NCBI RefSeq assembly: GCF_008085905.1
Contig: NZ_VSFF01000008.1
Span: 248,001-312,000, forward strand
Reading direction: 5' to 3'
From: Actinomadura syzygii
Lineage (GTDB): Bacteria > Actinomycetota > Actinomycetes > Streptosporangiales > Streptosporangiaceae
Length of the DNA: 64,000 nucleotides
The translations under genes were made by a program, and so were the position numbers. The number at the start of each line of letters is the position of its first letter. Positions within the stretch are counted from its first letter, which is position 1. Below, in pieces: positions 16,653 to 25,423 of the stretch. Under the pieces are notes generated by a model that was not told the DNA's origin, did not search any database, and worked only from the letters and a program-made list of their open reading frames with translations.

Positions 16653-17440
16653 GCCGGACGGCGGCGGCGCGGCGCTGGCGCTGGCAGCGGCTCGGGCTGA
16701 ACGTCCTCGCCGTGCTGGTCGCGGTGGCCGCCTGGCACGTCGCGGCGCTGTGGAAGGACAACCTGCTCGTCTTCCCCACCCCGGGAACCAGCCTGTCGGC
16801 GCTCCGCGACGTGCTGTCCGAAGGGGACCAGCGGCACCAGTTGATCATCACGCTGCGCCGGGTCGTCGTCGGGTTCGCGCTCGGCAGCGCGCTCGGCGTC
16901 GTGATCGGCAGCCTGATCGGGAGCGTCCGGAGCGTCGCGCTGACGCTCGAACCGGTCGTCCACTTCCTCCGGTCGGTGACGCCGGTGGCGTGGATCGTCC
17001 CCGCCACCATCTGGCTCGGCGTGGGCGAGGGGTCGCTGCGGTTCATCGTCGTCTACGCGACGGTCTTCCCGGTCACCATCAACACGCTCGCGGGGCTGGC
17101 CCAGGTGCCGGTCAACAAGGTGCGGATGGCGCGCACGTTCGGGGCGTCCCGGCTGCGCATCTACCGGTCGATCATCATTCCGAGCGCCGTGCCGTACATC
17201 GTCACCGGCATGCGGCTGTCGCTCGGCTACTCGTTCATGAGCGTCGTCGCGGCGGAGATGGTCGCGGGCCGGGACGGCATCGGCTACCTGATCTACAACT
17301 CCCGCATCTTCTTCGACACCGCCACGATGTTCGCCGGGATCCTGCTGCTCGGCGCCGCCGGACTGGTGTTCGACAAGATCTTCAGCGTCGCCGCCCACCG
17401 CGGCCTCGCCCGCTTCTACGCCGGGCAGGTGAACACGTGA
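16649..17440 (+). CDS. ABC transporter permease 1 (SsuC-like)
   Basis: The 263-residue protein has about six membrane segments. The EAA-like cytoplasmic loop that docks the ATPase is KVRMARTFGASRLRIYRSIIIPSAVP. The start GTG overlaps the ATPase stop (GTGA) and its own stop overlaps the next permease in the same way. It resembles SsuC/TauC permeases. Together with the different permease at 17437 it probably forms a heterodimeric channel, because only one ATPase and one binding protein are present. Confidence 0.9.
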   Translation: MSRTAAARRWRWQRLGLNVLAVLVAVAAWHVAALWKDNLLVFPTPGTSLSALRDVLSEGDQRHQLIITLRRVVVGFALGSALGVVIGSLIGSVRSVALTLEPVVHFLRSVTPVAWIVPATIWLGVGEGSLRFIVVYATVFPVTINTLAGLAQVPVNKVRMARTFGASRLRIYRSIIIPSAVPYIVTGMRLSLGYSFMSVVAAEMVAGRDGIGYLIYNSRIFFDTATMFAGILLLGAAGLVFDKIFSVAAHRGLARFYAGQVNT

Positions 17441-18264
17441 GCACGACCACCACGCGGGCCGGGTCCCGCCGGGTCCTGGCGACCCCGGCGCGGCGGGCCG
17501 CGCTCCGCCGGGCGCCCGTCGCCGTCGCCGGGATCCTCGTGATCCTCCTCGCCTGGGAGCTGGTCGCCCGCGCCTACGGCAAGCCGCTGCTGTTCCCCGG
17601 ACCGGCGGAGACGGGATCCACCCTGCTCGACGGCCTGACCGGCGGGGACATCCCGGACGCGGCGATCGCCAGCATCGGGCGCGTCCTGTCCGGCCTCGCC
17701 ATCGGGTCGCTCGCGGGCGTCCTGCTGGGGCTGCTGTCGGGGTCGAGCCGCGTGCTTGAGGCGCTGTTCGAGCCGTTCATCAACGTCTTCCGGTTCATCC
17801 CGCCGCTGGCCTGGTTCGCTCCGGCGCTGCTGTGGCTCGGCGCGGGGGAGACGTCCAAGGTCGCGCTGATCGTCTACACGTCGGTGTTCGTCGTCGCGGT
17901 GAACACGGCGGCCGGGGTGAAGGCGGTCCCGAAGAACATGGTGCGGATGGCGCGCACCTACGGGGCGGGCCCGGTCCGGGTGTTCTTCGCGGTGCGGCTG
18001 CCCGCGAGCCTTCCCTACGTCTTCTCCGGCGTGCGCATCGCGATGGGCAACGCGTTCATGACGGTCGTCACCGCCGAGATGCTCGGCGCCGAGTCCGGGC
18101 TCGGGGTCCTGATCACCGAGGGGACCGCCAACACCGACGTGCGCGGGGTGTTCGCCGCGCTGATCGTCCTCGGCGCGCTCGGGTTGTGCGCCGACCGGCT
18201 GTTCGTCCTGCTGCTGCGGCGGTTCGGCGGACGGTTCTCCGCACGGACGCTCGGTGGGCCGTGA
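17437..18264 (+). CDS. ABC transporter permease 2 (SsuC-like)
   Basis: The 275-residue protein has the same fold as its neighbour, with LFPGPAETGSTLLDGL near the start, the loop NMVRMARTYGAGPVRVFFAVRLPASLP and the AEMLGAESGLGVLI segment. The two permeases are related but clearly not duplicates. GTG 17437 overlaps the previous stop by 4 nt. A gap of 100 nt separates it from the dehydratase gene, so the transporter proper ends here. Confidence 0.9.
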   Translation: MSTTTTRAGSRRVLATPARRAALRRAPVAVAGILVILLAWELVARAYGKPLLFPGPAETGSTLLDGLTGGDIPDAAIASIGRVLSGLAIGSLAGVLLGLLSGSSRVLEALFEPFINVFRFIPPLAWFAPALLWLGAGETSKVALIVYTSVFVVAVNTAAGVKAVPKNMVRMARTYGAGPVRVFFAVRLPASLPYVFSGVRIAMGNAFMTVVTAEMLGAESGLGVLITEGTANTDVRGVFAALIVLGALGLCADRLFVLLLRRFGGRFSARTLGGP

Positions 18265-18364
18265 GCGGCGCCTCGGCTTCGGTGCTGGAACGAGACACAG
18301 GGGGAGCCGTGAGCGCGCGATCCGCGTCCACGGCGGCTCCTCCGCGAGAGAAAGGTCTGATTCG

Positions 18365-19291
18365 ATGACGACCCTGGTCACGGGTGCGTCCGGTTTCGTC
18401 GGCAGGTACGCGGTGCGCGAGTTGCTCTCGGCGGGAGCCGAGGTCGTCGCGCTCGACCACGCGCCCGCCGCCGGGCTGCCGCGTTCTCCCCGGCTGAGCG
18501 CGGTTCAGGGCGATGTCCGGGACCTCAGGCAGTTGGCGCGCGTCGCCCGCGAGCACCGGGTCGACCGGATCATCCACCTGGCCTCGCTGCTGGCCCCGGC
18601 CTCGCAGGACGACCCGTACCACGCGCTCGAAGTGAACGTCATCGGGACGCAGAACCTGATGGAGGTCGCGCTGCTGTGCGGCGTCACCAATTTCGCGTGG
18701 GCGAGTTCGATGGCGGTGTTCGGCCACCAGACGCAGGCCGACGACAACTCCGAGGAGTTCACCGAGTCGAGCCGTCATTGCCCCGACAACGTCTACGGCA
18801 CCACCAAGTCCTATGCCGAGGGGATTTCGCTCGCCTATCGGGAGCGGTACGGCCTGAACACCGTCGGGCTCCGGATCGGATTGGTGTACGGGCAGGGCAA
18901 GGAACGCGGCGAGGGGCTTTTCACCGAGCATTTGTTCGACCGTCCGGCGCGCGGCGAGGACTCCGTGGTGCCCTTCGGGGACGACGTCTTCTCGTGGCAG
19001 TACGTCCGGGACGTCGCGCGGGCGTTCATCCTGGTCAACGGCCGCGACGAGACCGACCAGGGCATTTACAACCTGCCGGGGACGGTCGCGAGCATGCGGG
19101 ACGCGGTGGACCTCGTCCGGGAACTGCGCCCGGAGGTGACCATCGGCACCGAGCCGGGACGGCTCGGATTCCCGTACCGGTTCAGCACGACCGCCTTCGA
19201 GAAACTCGCCGGGGACGAACATCCGCTGACCCCGCTCCGCGACGGTATCGCGGAGACGCTGGACCGGCTGCGCGACGGCGGCGGCGAATGA
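18365..19291 (+). CDS. NAD-dependent epimerase/dehydratase (extended SDR)
   Basis: The 308-residue protein has the Rossmann motif TGASGFVGRYAV at residues 6-17, acidic VQGDVRDL, and the catalytic SSM with YGTTK (NVYGTTKSYAEG), so the Ser/Tyr/Lys set is complete. LRIGLVYGQGKERGEG and NLPGTVASMRDAVDLV follow the extended SDR pattern used for sugars and, in many cases, other hydroxy or keto substrates. In this operon it may oxidise an alcohol formed from the imported compound; that is inference. The ATG at 18365 has GAAAGG about 9 nt upstream. Confidence 0.85.
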   Translation: MTTLVTGASGFVGRYAVRELLSAGAEVVALDHAPAAGLPRSPRLSAVQGDVRDLRQLARVAREHRVDRIIHLASLLAPASQDDPYHALEVNVIGTQNLMEVALLCGVTNFAWASSMAVFGHQTQADDNSEEFTESSRHCPDNVYGTTKSYAEGISLAYRERYGLNTVGLRIGLVYGQGKERGEGLFTEHLFDRPARGEDSVVPFGDDVFSWQYVRDVARAFILVNGRDETDQGIYNLPGTVASMRDAVDLVRELRPEVTIGTEPGRLGFPYRFSTTAFEKLAGDEHPLTPLRDGIAETLDRLRDGGGE

Positions 19292-19331
19292 CGTCCGGCG
19301 GCCTTCGACACGACGAATACGGGAGGTGAGC

Positions 19332-20150
19332 GTGGCAACGCTCGAATTGGGTGACGGGTCCGTCGTCTGGTACCGGCGCGAGGGGACCGGGCCGACGATC
19401 GTCGACATTCACGGAAGCGGTTTCGGCTACCGGAACTTCGCGATGCTGACCCCGCATCTCGTCGACTCCTTCGACGTGATCGACCTGGACCTGCCCGGCT
19501 ACGGGCAGAGCACCGCGAACGGTCCGCTCGGCGTCGCGGAATGGGCGAACTACGTCGCCGAGTTCATCGAGCGGCTGATCGGCGGCCCCGCGTACGTGCA
19601 CGGCACGTCGATGGGCGCCGTGGTCGCCACCAGGCTCGCCGCCGACCACCCCGAGGCGCTGAAGGACCTCGTCCTGTCGTGCTGCCTTTTCCGCTACGAC
19701 AATGCGGCCCGGCACATGCGGCACACCTGGAAGCGCGGCGCGATGGACAGCGGAATGGTGCAGGTCGCCGACCAGACGGCCGCCGCCGGGTTCTCGCGGA
19801 GTTTCTACGACCGTCCGGACGCCACCGACATCCTCGACCGGCTGCGGACCGCGATGGGCTCCAACGAGCCCGAGTCGTTCGTCGCGGGAACCGAGAGCCT
19901 GGAGGCGATGGACCTGTCGGACCTGCTGCCCCGGCTGCCCCGGACCCTCCTGCTCGGCGGGGACGAGGACCAGATGACGCCGCCCGTCCCGGCGGAGAGC
20001 GGCGTCGGCTTCGACACCGCCGTGAAGGTCATCCCGGACGCGGAACTGCGCATCCTGGAGAAGTGCGGCCATTACCTCGTGCTGGAGCAGCCGGAGCGGG
20101 CGGCGGAGGTCATCAAGCGCTTCGTGCTCCGATCCGGCGATACCGGCTGA
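19332..20150 (+). CDS. Alpha/beta hydrolase
   Basis: The 272-residue protein has the oxyanion strand VDIHGSGFGY, nucleophile elbow HGTSMGAVVA (Ser), acid region GGDEDQMTPP and the His of CGHYLVLEQP, so the triad is complete. This class includes C-C hydrolases, esterases and lactonases. GTG 19332 is chosen because GGAGG (19322-19326) lies 5 nt upstream; a GTG at 19326 would sit inside that site. It follows the dehydratase by 40 nt and likely shares its mRNA. Confidence 0.85.
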   Translation: MATLELGDGSVVWYRREGTGPTIVDIHGSGFGYRNFAMLTPHLVDSFDVIDLDLPGYGQSTANGPLGVAEWANYVAEFIERLIGGPAYVHGTSMGAVVATRLAADHPEALKDLVLSCCLFRYDNAARHMRHTWKRGAMDSGMVQVADQTAAAGFSRSFYDRPDATDILDRLRTAMGSNEPESFVAGTESLEAMDLSDLLPRLPRTLLLGGDEDQMTPPVPAESGVGFDTAVKVIPDAELRILEKCGHYLVLEQPERAAEVIKRFVLRSGDTG

Positions 20151-20229
20151 CCCGGGCAACCGCTGCCCGCGGATACGGCGCATCTGCCATGATCCGCGTC
20201 AGCCGCACCCCCCACCGTAGGAGGAGACA

Positions 20230-20997
20230 ATGACCAGCGAGCCGCCCTCGGGGGCGAAGGCGTCGCGGTCCGACCGGTCGTCGCGTGCGATCAAGTTGGA
20301 CCTGCCGAGCGACGCCGGGAGCCAGCCGCAGGTCACCGAGACGGTCGAGCAGCGCATCGCGCAGGAACTGCGCCGGCTGATCGCGGAGGGCGACCTCGCG
20401 CCCGGGGCGCATCTGCCGTTGCGCCAGCTCGCCGCGCATTTCGGGGTGAGCATCACGCCGGTGCGGGTGGCTTTGATCGAGCTGGCCGCCGCCGGGCTGG
20501 TGGTCAGCCGTCCCCATTCCGGTATGCGGGTGGCGCCGATGAGCCTTGAGGAATTCGAGGAGGTCTGGACGATCCGGGTGAGCCTCGAATGGTGGCTCAC
20601 GCGGCGTGCGGTGGAGCAGGTGCGGGACCACGACATCGAGCACCTGCGCGGCGCCCTTGAGAAGATCCAGCATGCCGCCCACAGCCAGGCGGAATGGCCG
20701 GAGTACGTTGGGCACAGCTGGAACTACCGCCGGTACCTCTATTCGCTCGCCGACCGTCCGCAGATGTTGAACAGCCTGGACACGGTGTACGTGCGGTCCG
20801 CCCGGTACAGCCGTCTCATGCTCGTCGGCGGGGAGCGGATCAACCGCGCGGCGGCCTCGATGGAGGAGGTGCACGCGGCCGTGGAACGGCGCGACGCCAA
20901 GGCGGCGCAGGAGGCGCTGCGGCGCGGAATGGAATGGACGATGGAAGCCGCGCTCAACCAGTTCGTCAGCGATCTGCCCGCCACTCCGGAATGGTGA
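20230..20997 (+). CDS. GntR-family regulator with FCD-type C-terminal domain
   Basis: The 255-residue protein has a disordered 35-residue lead, then the winged helix IAQELRRLIAEGDLAPGAHLPLRQLAAHFGVSITPVRVAL, and an all-helical ligand domain with EVWTIRVSLEWWLTRRAVEQ and repeats of Glu/Arg helices ending AAVERRDAKAAQEAL. FCD regulators respond to small acids from the pathway they control. Its stop overlaps the amidohydrolase start by 7 nt, so it is part of the cluster. The inverted repeat at 13593-13611 is a candidate binding site. GGAGGAG precedes the ATG. Confidence 0.88.
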   Translation: MTSEPPSGAKASRSDRSSRAIKLDLPSDAGSQPQVTETVEQRIAQELRRLIAEGDLAPGAHLPLRQLAAHFGVSITPVRVALIELAAAGLVVSRPHSGMRVAPMSLEEFEEVWTIRVSLEWWLTRRAVEQVRDHDIEHLRGALEKIQHAAHSQAEWPEYVGHSWNYRRYLYSLADRPQMLNSLDTVYVRSARYSRLMLVGGERINRAAASMEEVHAAVERRDAKAAQEALRRGMEWTMEAALNQFVSDLPATPEW

Positions 20998-21986
20998 CCG
21001 TGCAGGACCGTCCGCTCGTGGCGGTGTTCTCTCTCGGCGGGACGATCGCGTCGACGAACGCGCGGGGAACGGACGGGGTCACGCCCCGGCTCGGCGCTGA
21101 GGAACTGCTCGCGGGCGTCCCCGGATTGGACGACTTCGCCAAGCTGGAACCGGTGGCGTTCCGCCGGACCGCGTCCGGCGACCTCACCTTCGACGACCTC
21201 GCCGCCCTCGCGGCGGAGATCGGCGCGCGGTTCGAGGCGGGGGCGGCGGGTGCGGTGGTCGTGCAGGGGACCGACACGATCGAGGAGACCTCGTTCGTCC
21301 TGGACCTGCTGGTCAGCGCGCCGAACCCGGTCGTCGTGACCGGCGCCATGCGCAACCCGACGCTGGCGGGGCCGGACGGTCCCGCGAACCTGCGCGCGGC
21401 CGTCCGGGTCGCGGCGTCGTCCGAGGCGCGGGGGCTGGGCGCGCTGGTCGTGCTCAACGACGAGGTCCACGCGGCGCGGTTCGTCGCCAAGACCCACACG
21501 AGCAGCCCCGCCGCCTTCCGCTCGGCGCCCGCCGGTCCGGTCGGCTGGCTGGTCGAGGACCGGCTGCGGTTCGCGGTGCGGACGGAGCGGCTGCCCGGCG
21601 TGCCGCTTCCCGCCGGGCCGGTGCCGCCGGTGGCGCTGCTGACGATGTCCCTAGGCGAGGGCGATCGGCTCATCGGGCAGGTCGGCGCGCTGGGGTACGC
21701 GGGGCTGGTCGTCGAGTCGTTCGGCGGCGGGCACGTCCCCTCGTGGACCGTTCCCGCGCTGGAGCGGCTGGCCGCGACGATCCCCGTCGTGCTCGCCTCC
21801 CGGACGGGCGGCGGCGACATACTCCAGGCCACCTACGGATTCCCCGGTTCCGAACGCGAGCTCATCGCACGCGGGCTGATCCCGGCCGGATTCCTGAACG
21901 GCCCGAAGGCGCGCATTCTGCTGAGCCTGTTGCTCGCGAACGGCGCCGGGATCGATGAGGTGCGGACGGTGTTCGCGGATATTTAG
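20991..21986 (+). CDS. L-asparaginase-family amidohydrolase
   Basis: The 331-residue protein has both threonine sites of the asparaginase family: VFSLGGTIAST near residue 12-22 (first catalytic Thr) and VVQGTDTIEETSF near 90 (Thr-Asp pair). PVVVTGAMRNPTLAGPDGPANL and the later VLASRTGGGDI also fit. The family usually splits asparagine to aspartate and ammonia, but divergent members act on other amides. Being wedged between a GntR gene and a CoA-transferase cluster, it may cleave an amide of the imported compound. The start is ATG 20991, or GTG 20994, which would give a GTGA overlap with the GntR stop. The 3' end is 3 nt from the convergent LysR gene. Confidence 0.82.
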   Translation: MVTVQDRPLVAVFSLGGTIASTNARGTDGVTPRLGAEELLAGVPGLDDFAKLEPVAFRRTASGDLTFDDLAALAAEIGARFEAGAAGAVVVQGTDTIEETSFVLDLLVSAPNPVVVTGAMRNPTLAGPDGPANLRAAVRVAASSEARGLGALVVLNDEVHAARFVAKTHTSSPAAFRSAPAGPVGWLVEDRLRFAVRTERLPGVPLPAGPVPPVALLTMSLGEGDRLIGQVGALGYAGLVVESFGGGHVPSWTVPALERLAATIPVVLASRTGGGDILQATYGFPGSERELIARGLIPAGFLNGPKARILLSLLLANGAGIDEVRTVFADI

Positions 21987-21989
21987 CCG

Positions 21990-22934
21990 TCATTCCCGGT
22001 GAGCATTCCCGGTCAGCTCCGCGGAAGGCCATTGGCCCCGGCTCAAGGCCGACTCGACCTGGTGGGTCAGTTCGTTGACGACGACGTCGGTGGCGGGCGC
22101 CTTTCGTCCCGTCCGGGGTGTGCCGAGCACGATGGAGCGCCACAGCGTCGGCTCGGACAATGGCGCGGCGCTGAGGGAGCCGTCGGCGACGTCTTCGGCG
22201 ATGCCGACGCCGGGCAGAATGGTCCAGCCGTGACCGGCCCGCACGAGCCGTTTCTGGACGTGCATGGAATTGGTCTGCGCGGCGATGGTCACCGCCGTCC
22301 CGGCGCGGGCGGCGGCCGCGTCGATCAGCGCCCGCAGCCCGTGCCCCGCCGCGGGCATCACCAGCGGCTGCGCCGCGACCTCCGCGAACGGCACCGGATC
22401 GGCGGCGCGGAGCCCGGCGGACGGCGGCGCGACCGCCCAAAGCTTCTCCCGCACCAGCGGACGGACGTTCAGCGACGGCGTCCCGGCCAGGTCGTAGAGC
22501 AGGGTGAGGTCGAGGTCGCCATCGTCCAGCCACTGCTGGAGGTGCCCCGAGTACGCGGTGAGGACGCGCAGCTCGATGCCCGGATGGTCGCGGGCGATGG
22601 CGGACACGAGCGGCTCGGCGAGCAGGTCGCTGGCGCTGTCGAGCAGCCCGACGGTCACGATCCCGGTGACCTGTCCGGGCGTCGGCTGGATCTCCGCGCG
22701 AGCGCGCTCCAGCTCGGTGAGGGCGCGCCTGGCGCGTTCGAGCAGGATCGTCCCGGCGTCGGTGAGGCGCATGCCCTGCCGCGTCCGCTCGAACAGCGGG
22801 ACGCCGAGGTCCCGCTCCAGCGCGCGGATCTGCCTGGTCACCGCCGGTTGGACGAGGTGCAGCAGTTCCGCCGCGCGCGTCACGCTCCCGGCTTCGGCCA
22901 CCGTCACGAGTGCCTTGAGCTGTTTGACGTCCAT
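21990..22934 (-). CDS. LysR-family regulator
   Basis: The 314-residue protein has an N-terminal winged helix (MDVKQLKALVTVAEAGSVTRAAELLHLVQPAVTRQIRALE) and a periplasmic-binding-like effector domain from about residue 90. The ATG at 22934 is set by GGGAGG 6 nt upstream. It is divergent from the CoA-transferase gene across 112 bp. LysR proteins are normally activators of the divergent operon, so it probably controls the CaiB/acyl-CoA dehydrogenase pair with a pathway intermediate as inducer. Confidence 0.88.
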   Translation of the reverse strand: MDVKQLKALVTVAEAGSVTRAAELLHLVQPAVTRQIRALERDLGVPLFERTRQGMRLTDAGTILLERARRALTELERARAEIQPTPGQVTGIVTVGLLDSASDLLAEPLVSAIARDHPGIELRVLTAYSGHLQQWLDDGDLDLTLLYDLAGTPSLNVRPLVREKLWAVAPPSAGLRAADPVPFAEVAAQPLVMPAAGHGLRALIDAAAARAGTAVTIAAQTNSMHVQKRLVRAGHGWTILPGVGIAEDVADGSLSAAPLSEPTLWRSIVLGTPRTGRKAPATDVVVNELTHQVESALSRGQWPSAELTGNAHRE

Positions 22935-23046
22935 CGGTTCCTCCCGCGCCATCCGTACCCGGCATGAAGACATCAGCAATTGGTATTTTACTCGACTCCA
23001 CATTACGGACGATGATGATGTCACCGCGCGAGGAGGAGGTCACCGC
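22935..23046. promoter_or_regulatory. LysR/CoA-transferase divergent promoter region
   Basis: This 112-bp region is notably AT-rich around 22970-23010 (CAATTGGTATTTTACT and ATTACGGACGATGATGATG). Such a divergent region is where a LysR protein would bind T-N11-A sites, but I cannot fix an exact site. GGAGGAGGT before 23047 is the ribosome site of the CoA-transferase. Confidence 0.4.
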
Positions 23047-24231
23047 ATGTATGAGCGTCCGCTTTCAGGCGTCACCGTCGTGAGCCTTGAGCAGGCCGTG
23101 GCGGCGCCGTTCGCCACCCGCCAGCTCGCGGACCTCGGCGCCCGCGTGATCAAGGTGGAGCGGCCCGGCGGTGGTGACTTCGCGCGCCGGTACGACACGA
23201 CGGTGCACGGGCAGTCGAGCTATTTCGTGTGGCTCAACCGGTCCAAGGAATCGCTGACCCTGGACGTGAAGTCTCCGGGCGGGCGTCAGGTTCTGGAAGA
23301 GTTGCTCGCCGGAGCCGACGTATTCGTGCAGAACCTCGCTCCGGGCGCCGCCGACCGACTGGGATTGGACGTCGCGTCGCTGACCGCGCGATATCCCTCG
23401 CTGATCCCGTGCACGATTTCCGGGTACGGGACGTCCGGCCCGTGGGCCGACCGCAAGGCGTACGACCTGCTCGTCCAGTGCCAGACCGGACTGGTCTCGC
23501 TGACGGGCACCGCCGAGGAGGCCGCACGCGTCGGGATATCGGTCGCCGACATCGCGGCGGGCATGTACGCCTATTCGGGAATCCTCACCGCGCTCTACAC
23601 CCGCGCGACCACCGGTACGGCACACGCCGTGGAGGTGTCGCTTTTCGAGGCCCTCGGCGAATGGATGAGCCAGCCCGCCTATTACACGCGGTTCGGCGGG
23701 ACGCCGCCGCAGCGGATCGGCACGCAGCACGCCACCATCGCGCCCTACGGCGCCTATACGGCGGGCGACGGCGGGCAGGTGCTGTTCTCCGTCCAGAACG
23801 AGCGGGAGTGGGCCGCGCTGTGCGAGCGGTTCCTCGAACGTCCGGACCTGGTGGACGATCCGCGTTTCGCCACCGGATCGGCGCGCGTCGCCCACCGGGA
23901 CGAGTTGAACGCCGTCATCGCCGAACGGTTCGAGCGATCCGGGAGCGCCGAAGTCATGCGGACGCTGGACGAGGCGGGAATCGCCAACGCCGGGGTCAAC
24001 GACGTCCACGAGTTCGTCGCGCACGAGGTGCTCGCCGAACGCGGACGCTGGCATGACGTAGCGATTCCCGGCGCGGTCGTGCCGATGCTCAAACCGCCCG
24101 CGGACATTTCCGGTGTGCGTCCGCGAATGGACCCGGTACCCGCCGCCGGGGAGCACACCGAGCGGATCCTGACCGAGCTGGGACGCACCGAGGCCGACAT
24201 CGACGCACTGCGCGCCGACGGCGCGATCTGA
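23047..24231 (+). CDS. CaiB/BaiF family (class III) CoA-transferase
   Basis: The 394-residue protein begins PLSGVTVVSLEQAVAAPFATRQLADLGARVIKVERP, the hallmark of class III CoA-transferases. SRYFVWLNRSKESLTLDVKSPGG-like sequence follows, with the catalytic Asp in WADRKAYDLLVQCQTGL, and GISVADIAAGMYAYSGIL. These enzymes move CoA from a thioester donor to a carboxylic acid. Here it would activate an acid derived from the imported compound before the acyl-CoA dehydrogenase 25 nt downstream. A GGAGGAGGT site precedes ATG 23047. Confidence 0.92.
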   Translation: MYERPLSGVTVVSLEQAVAAPFATRQLADLGARVIKVERPGGGDFARRYDTTVHGQSSYFVWLNRSKESLTLDVKSPGGRQVLEELLAGADVFVQNLAPGAADRLGLDVASLTARYPSLIPCTISGYGTSGPWADRKAYDLLVQCQTGLVSLTGTAEEAARVGISVADIAAGMYAYSGILTALYTRATTGTAHAVEVSLFEALGEWMSQPAYYTRFGGTPPQRIGTQHATIAPYGAYTAGDGGQVLFSVQNEREWAALCERFLERPDLVDDPRFATGSARVAHRDELNAVIAERFERSGSAEVMRTLDEAGIANAGVNDVHEFVAHEVLAERGRWHDVAIPGAVVPMLKPPADISGVRPRMDPVPAAGEHTERILTELGRTEADIDALRADGAI

Positions 24232-24256
24232 CGACAGAAGAGCTGGAGGAACAACA

Positions 24257-25423
24257 ATGAGCACCCTGGACATCCTGTCCTCCGACGAGCGCTTCGTCGT
24301 CGAGACCGTCCGCGAATTCGTGGACAACGAGGTGAAGCCCGTCGTCCGGGAACTGGAGCACGCCAACACCTATCCCGAGGCGTTGATCGAGCAGATGAAG
24401 CAGCTCGGCATCTTCGGGCTGGCGGTTCCCGAGGAATACGGCGGGAACCCCGTGTCCCTGCCCTGCTACGTCCTGGTCACCGAGGAGTTGGCGCGCGGCT
24501 GGATGAGCCTCGCCGGTGCCATGGGCGGCCACACCGTGGTCGCGAAACTCCTGCTGACCTTCGGCACGGAGGAGCAGAAGCGCCACTACCTCCCGAGAAT
24601 GGCCACCGGTGAAGTGCGCGCCACGATGGCGCTGACCGAACCGGGCGGCGGCTCCGACCTCCAGGCGATGCGCACCATCGCCCGCAAGGACGCGGACGGC
24701 TATCTCGTCAACGGCCAGAAGACGTGGATCAGCAATTCGAGGCGATCCCAGTTGATCGCCCTGATGTGCAAGACGGACCCCGACGCCCAACCCGCGCACA
24801 AGGGCGTCTCGATCCTCCTCGTCGAGCACGGGCCCGGCCTCACCGTGTCCCGTGACCTGCCCAAACTCGGCTACAAGGGCGTGGAGAGCTGCGAGATCGT
24901 CTTCGACGACTACCGCGCGCCGCTCGACTCCGTACTCGGCGGATCGGAGGGCAAGGGCTTCGCCCAGATGATGAAGGGGCTGGAGACGGGCAGGCTCCAG
25001 GTCGCCGCCCGCGCGCTCGGCGTGGGACGGGCCGCGCTGGAGGATTCCCTCGCCTATGCCCAGGAGCGCGAGTCGTTCGGAAAGCCGATCTGGCGGCACC
25101 AGGCCGTCGGCAACTACCTCGCCGAGATGGCGACGTCGCTGACCGCCGCGCGCCAGCTCACCCTTTACGCCGCGCGGGAGGGCGAGGCGGGACGGCGCGT
25201 GGACATGGAGGCGGGAATGGCTAAGCTGTTCGCGTCCGAGACCGCCATGAAGATCGCGCTGGACGCCGTCCGCATCCACGGCGGCTACGGCTATTCGACG
25301 GAGTTCGACGTCGAGCGGTACTTCCGCGACGCGCCGCTGATGATCGTCGGCGAGGGCACGAACGAGATCCAGCGCAACGTCATCACGCGCCAGCTCGTCA
25401 GTCGTGGCGGTCTCGACGCCTGA
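24257..25423 (+). CDS. Acyl-CoA dehydrogenase
   Basis: The 388-residue protein has three typical parts: helical N-terminus (FVVETVREFVDNEVKPVVRELE), the beta domain with MALTEPGGGSDLQAMRT and NGQKTWISNS, and the helical C-terminus with IWRHQAVGNYLAEMATSLTAAR and RIHGGYGYS. The catalytic Glu is at the usual place in IVGEGTNEIQRNVI. It is an FAD enzyme forming an alpha,beta double bond in an acyl-CoA and passing electrons to ETF. It is co-transcribed with the CoA-transferase, and its 3' end overlaps the convergent permease gene by 26 nt. Confidence 0.93.
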   Translation: MSTLDILSSDERFVVETVREFVDNEVKPVVRELEHANTYPEALIEQMKQLGIFGLAVPEEYGGNPVSLPCYVLVTEELARGWMSLAGAMGGHTVVAKLLLTFGTEEQKRHYLPRMATGEVRATMALTEPGGGSDLQAMRTIARKDADGYLVNGQKTWISNSRRSQLIALMCKTDPDAQPAHKGVSILLVEHGPGLTVSRDLPKLGYKGVESCEIVFDDYRAPLDSVLGGSEGKGFAQMMKGLETGRLQVAARALGVGRAALEDSLAYAQERESFGKPIWRHQAVGNYLAEMATSLTAARQLTLYAAREGEAGRRVDMEAGMAKLFASETAMKIALDAVRIHGGYGYSTEFDVERYFRDAPLMIVGEGTNEIQRNVITRQLVSRGGLDA

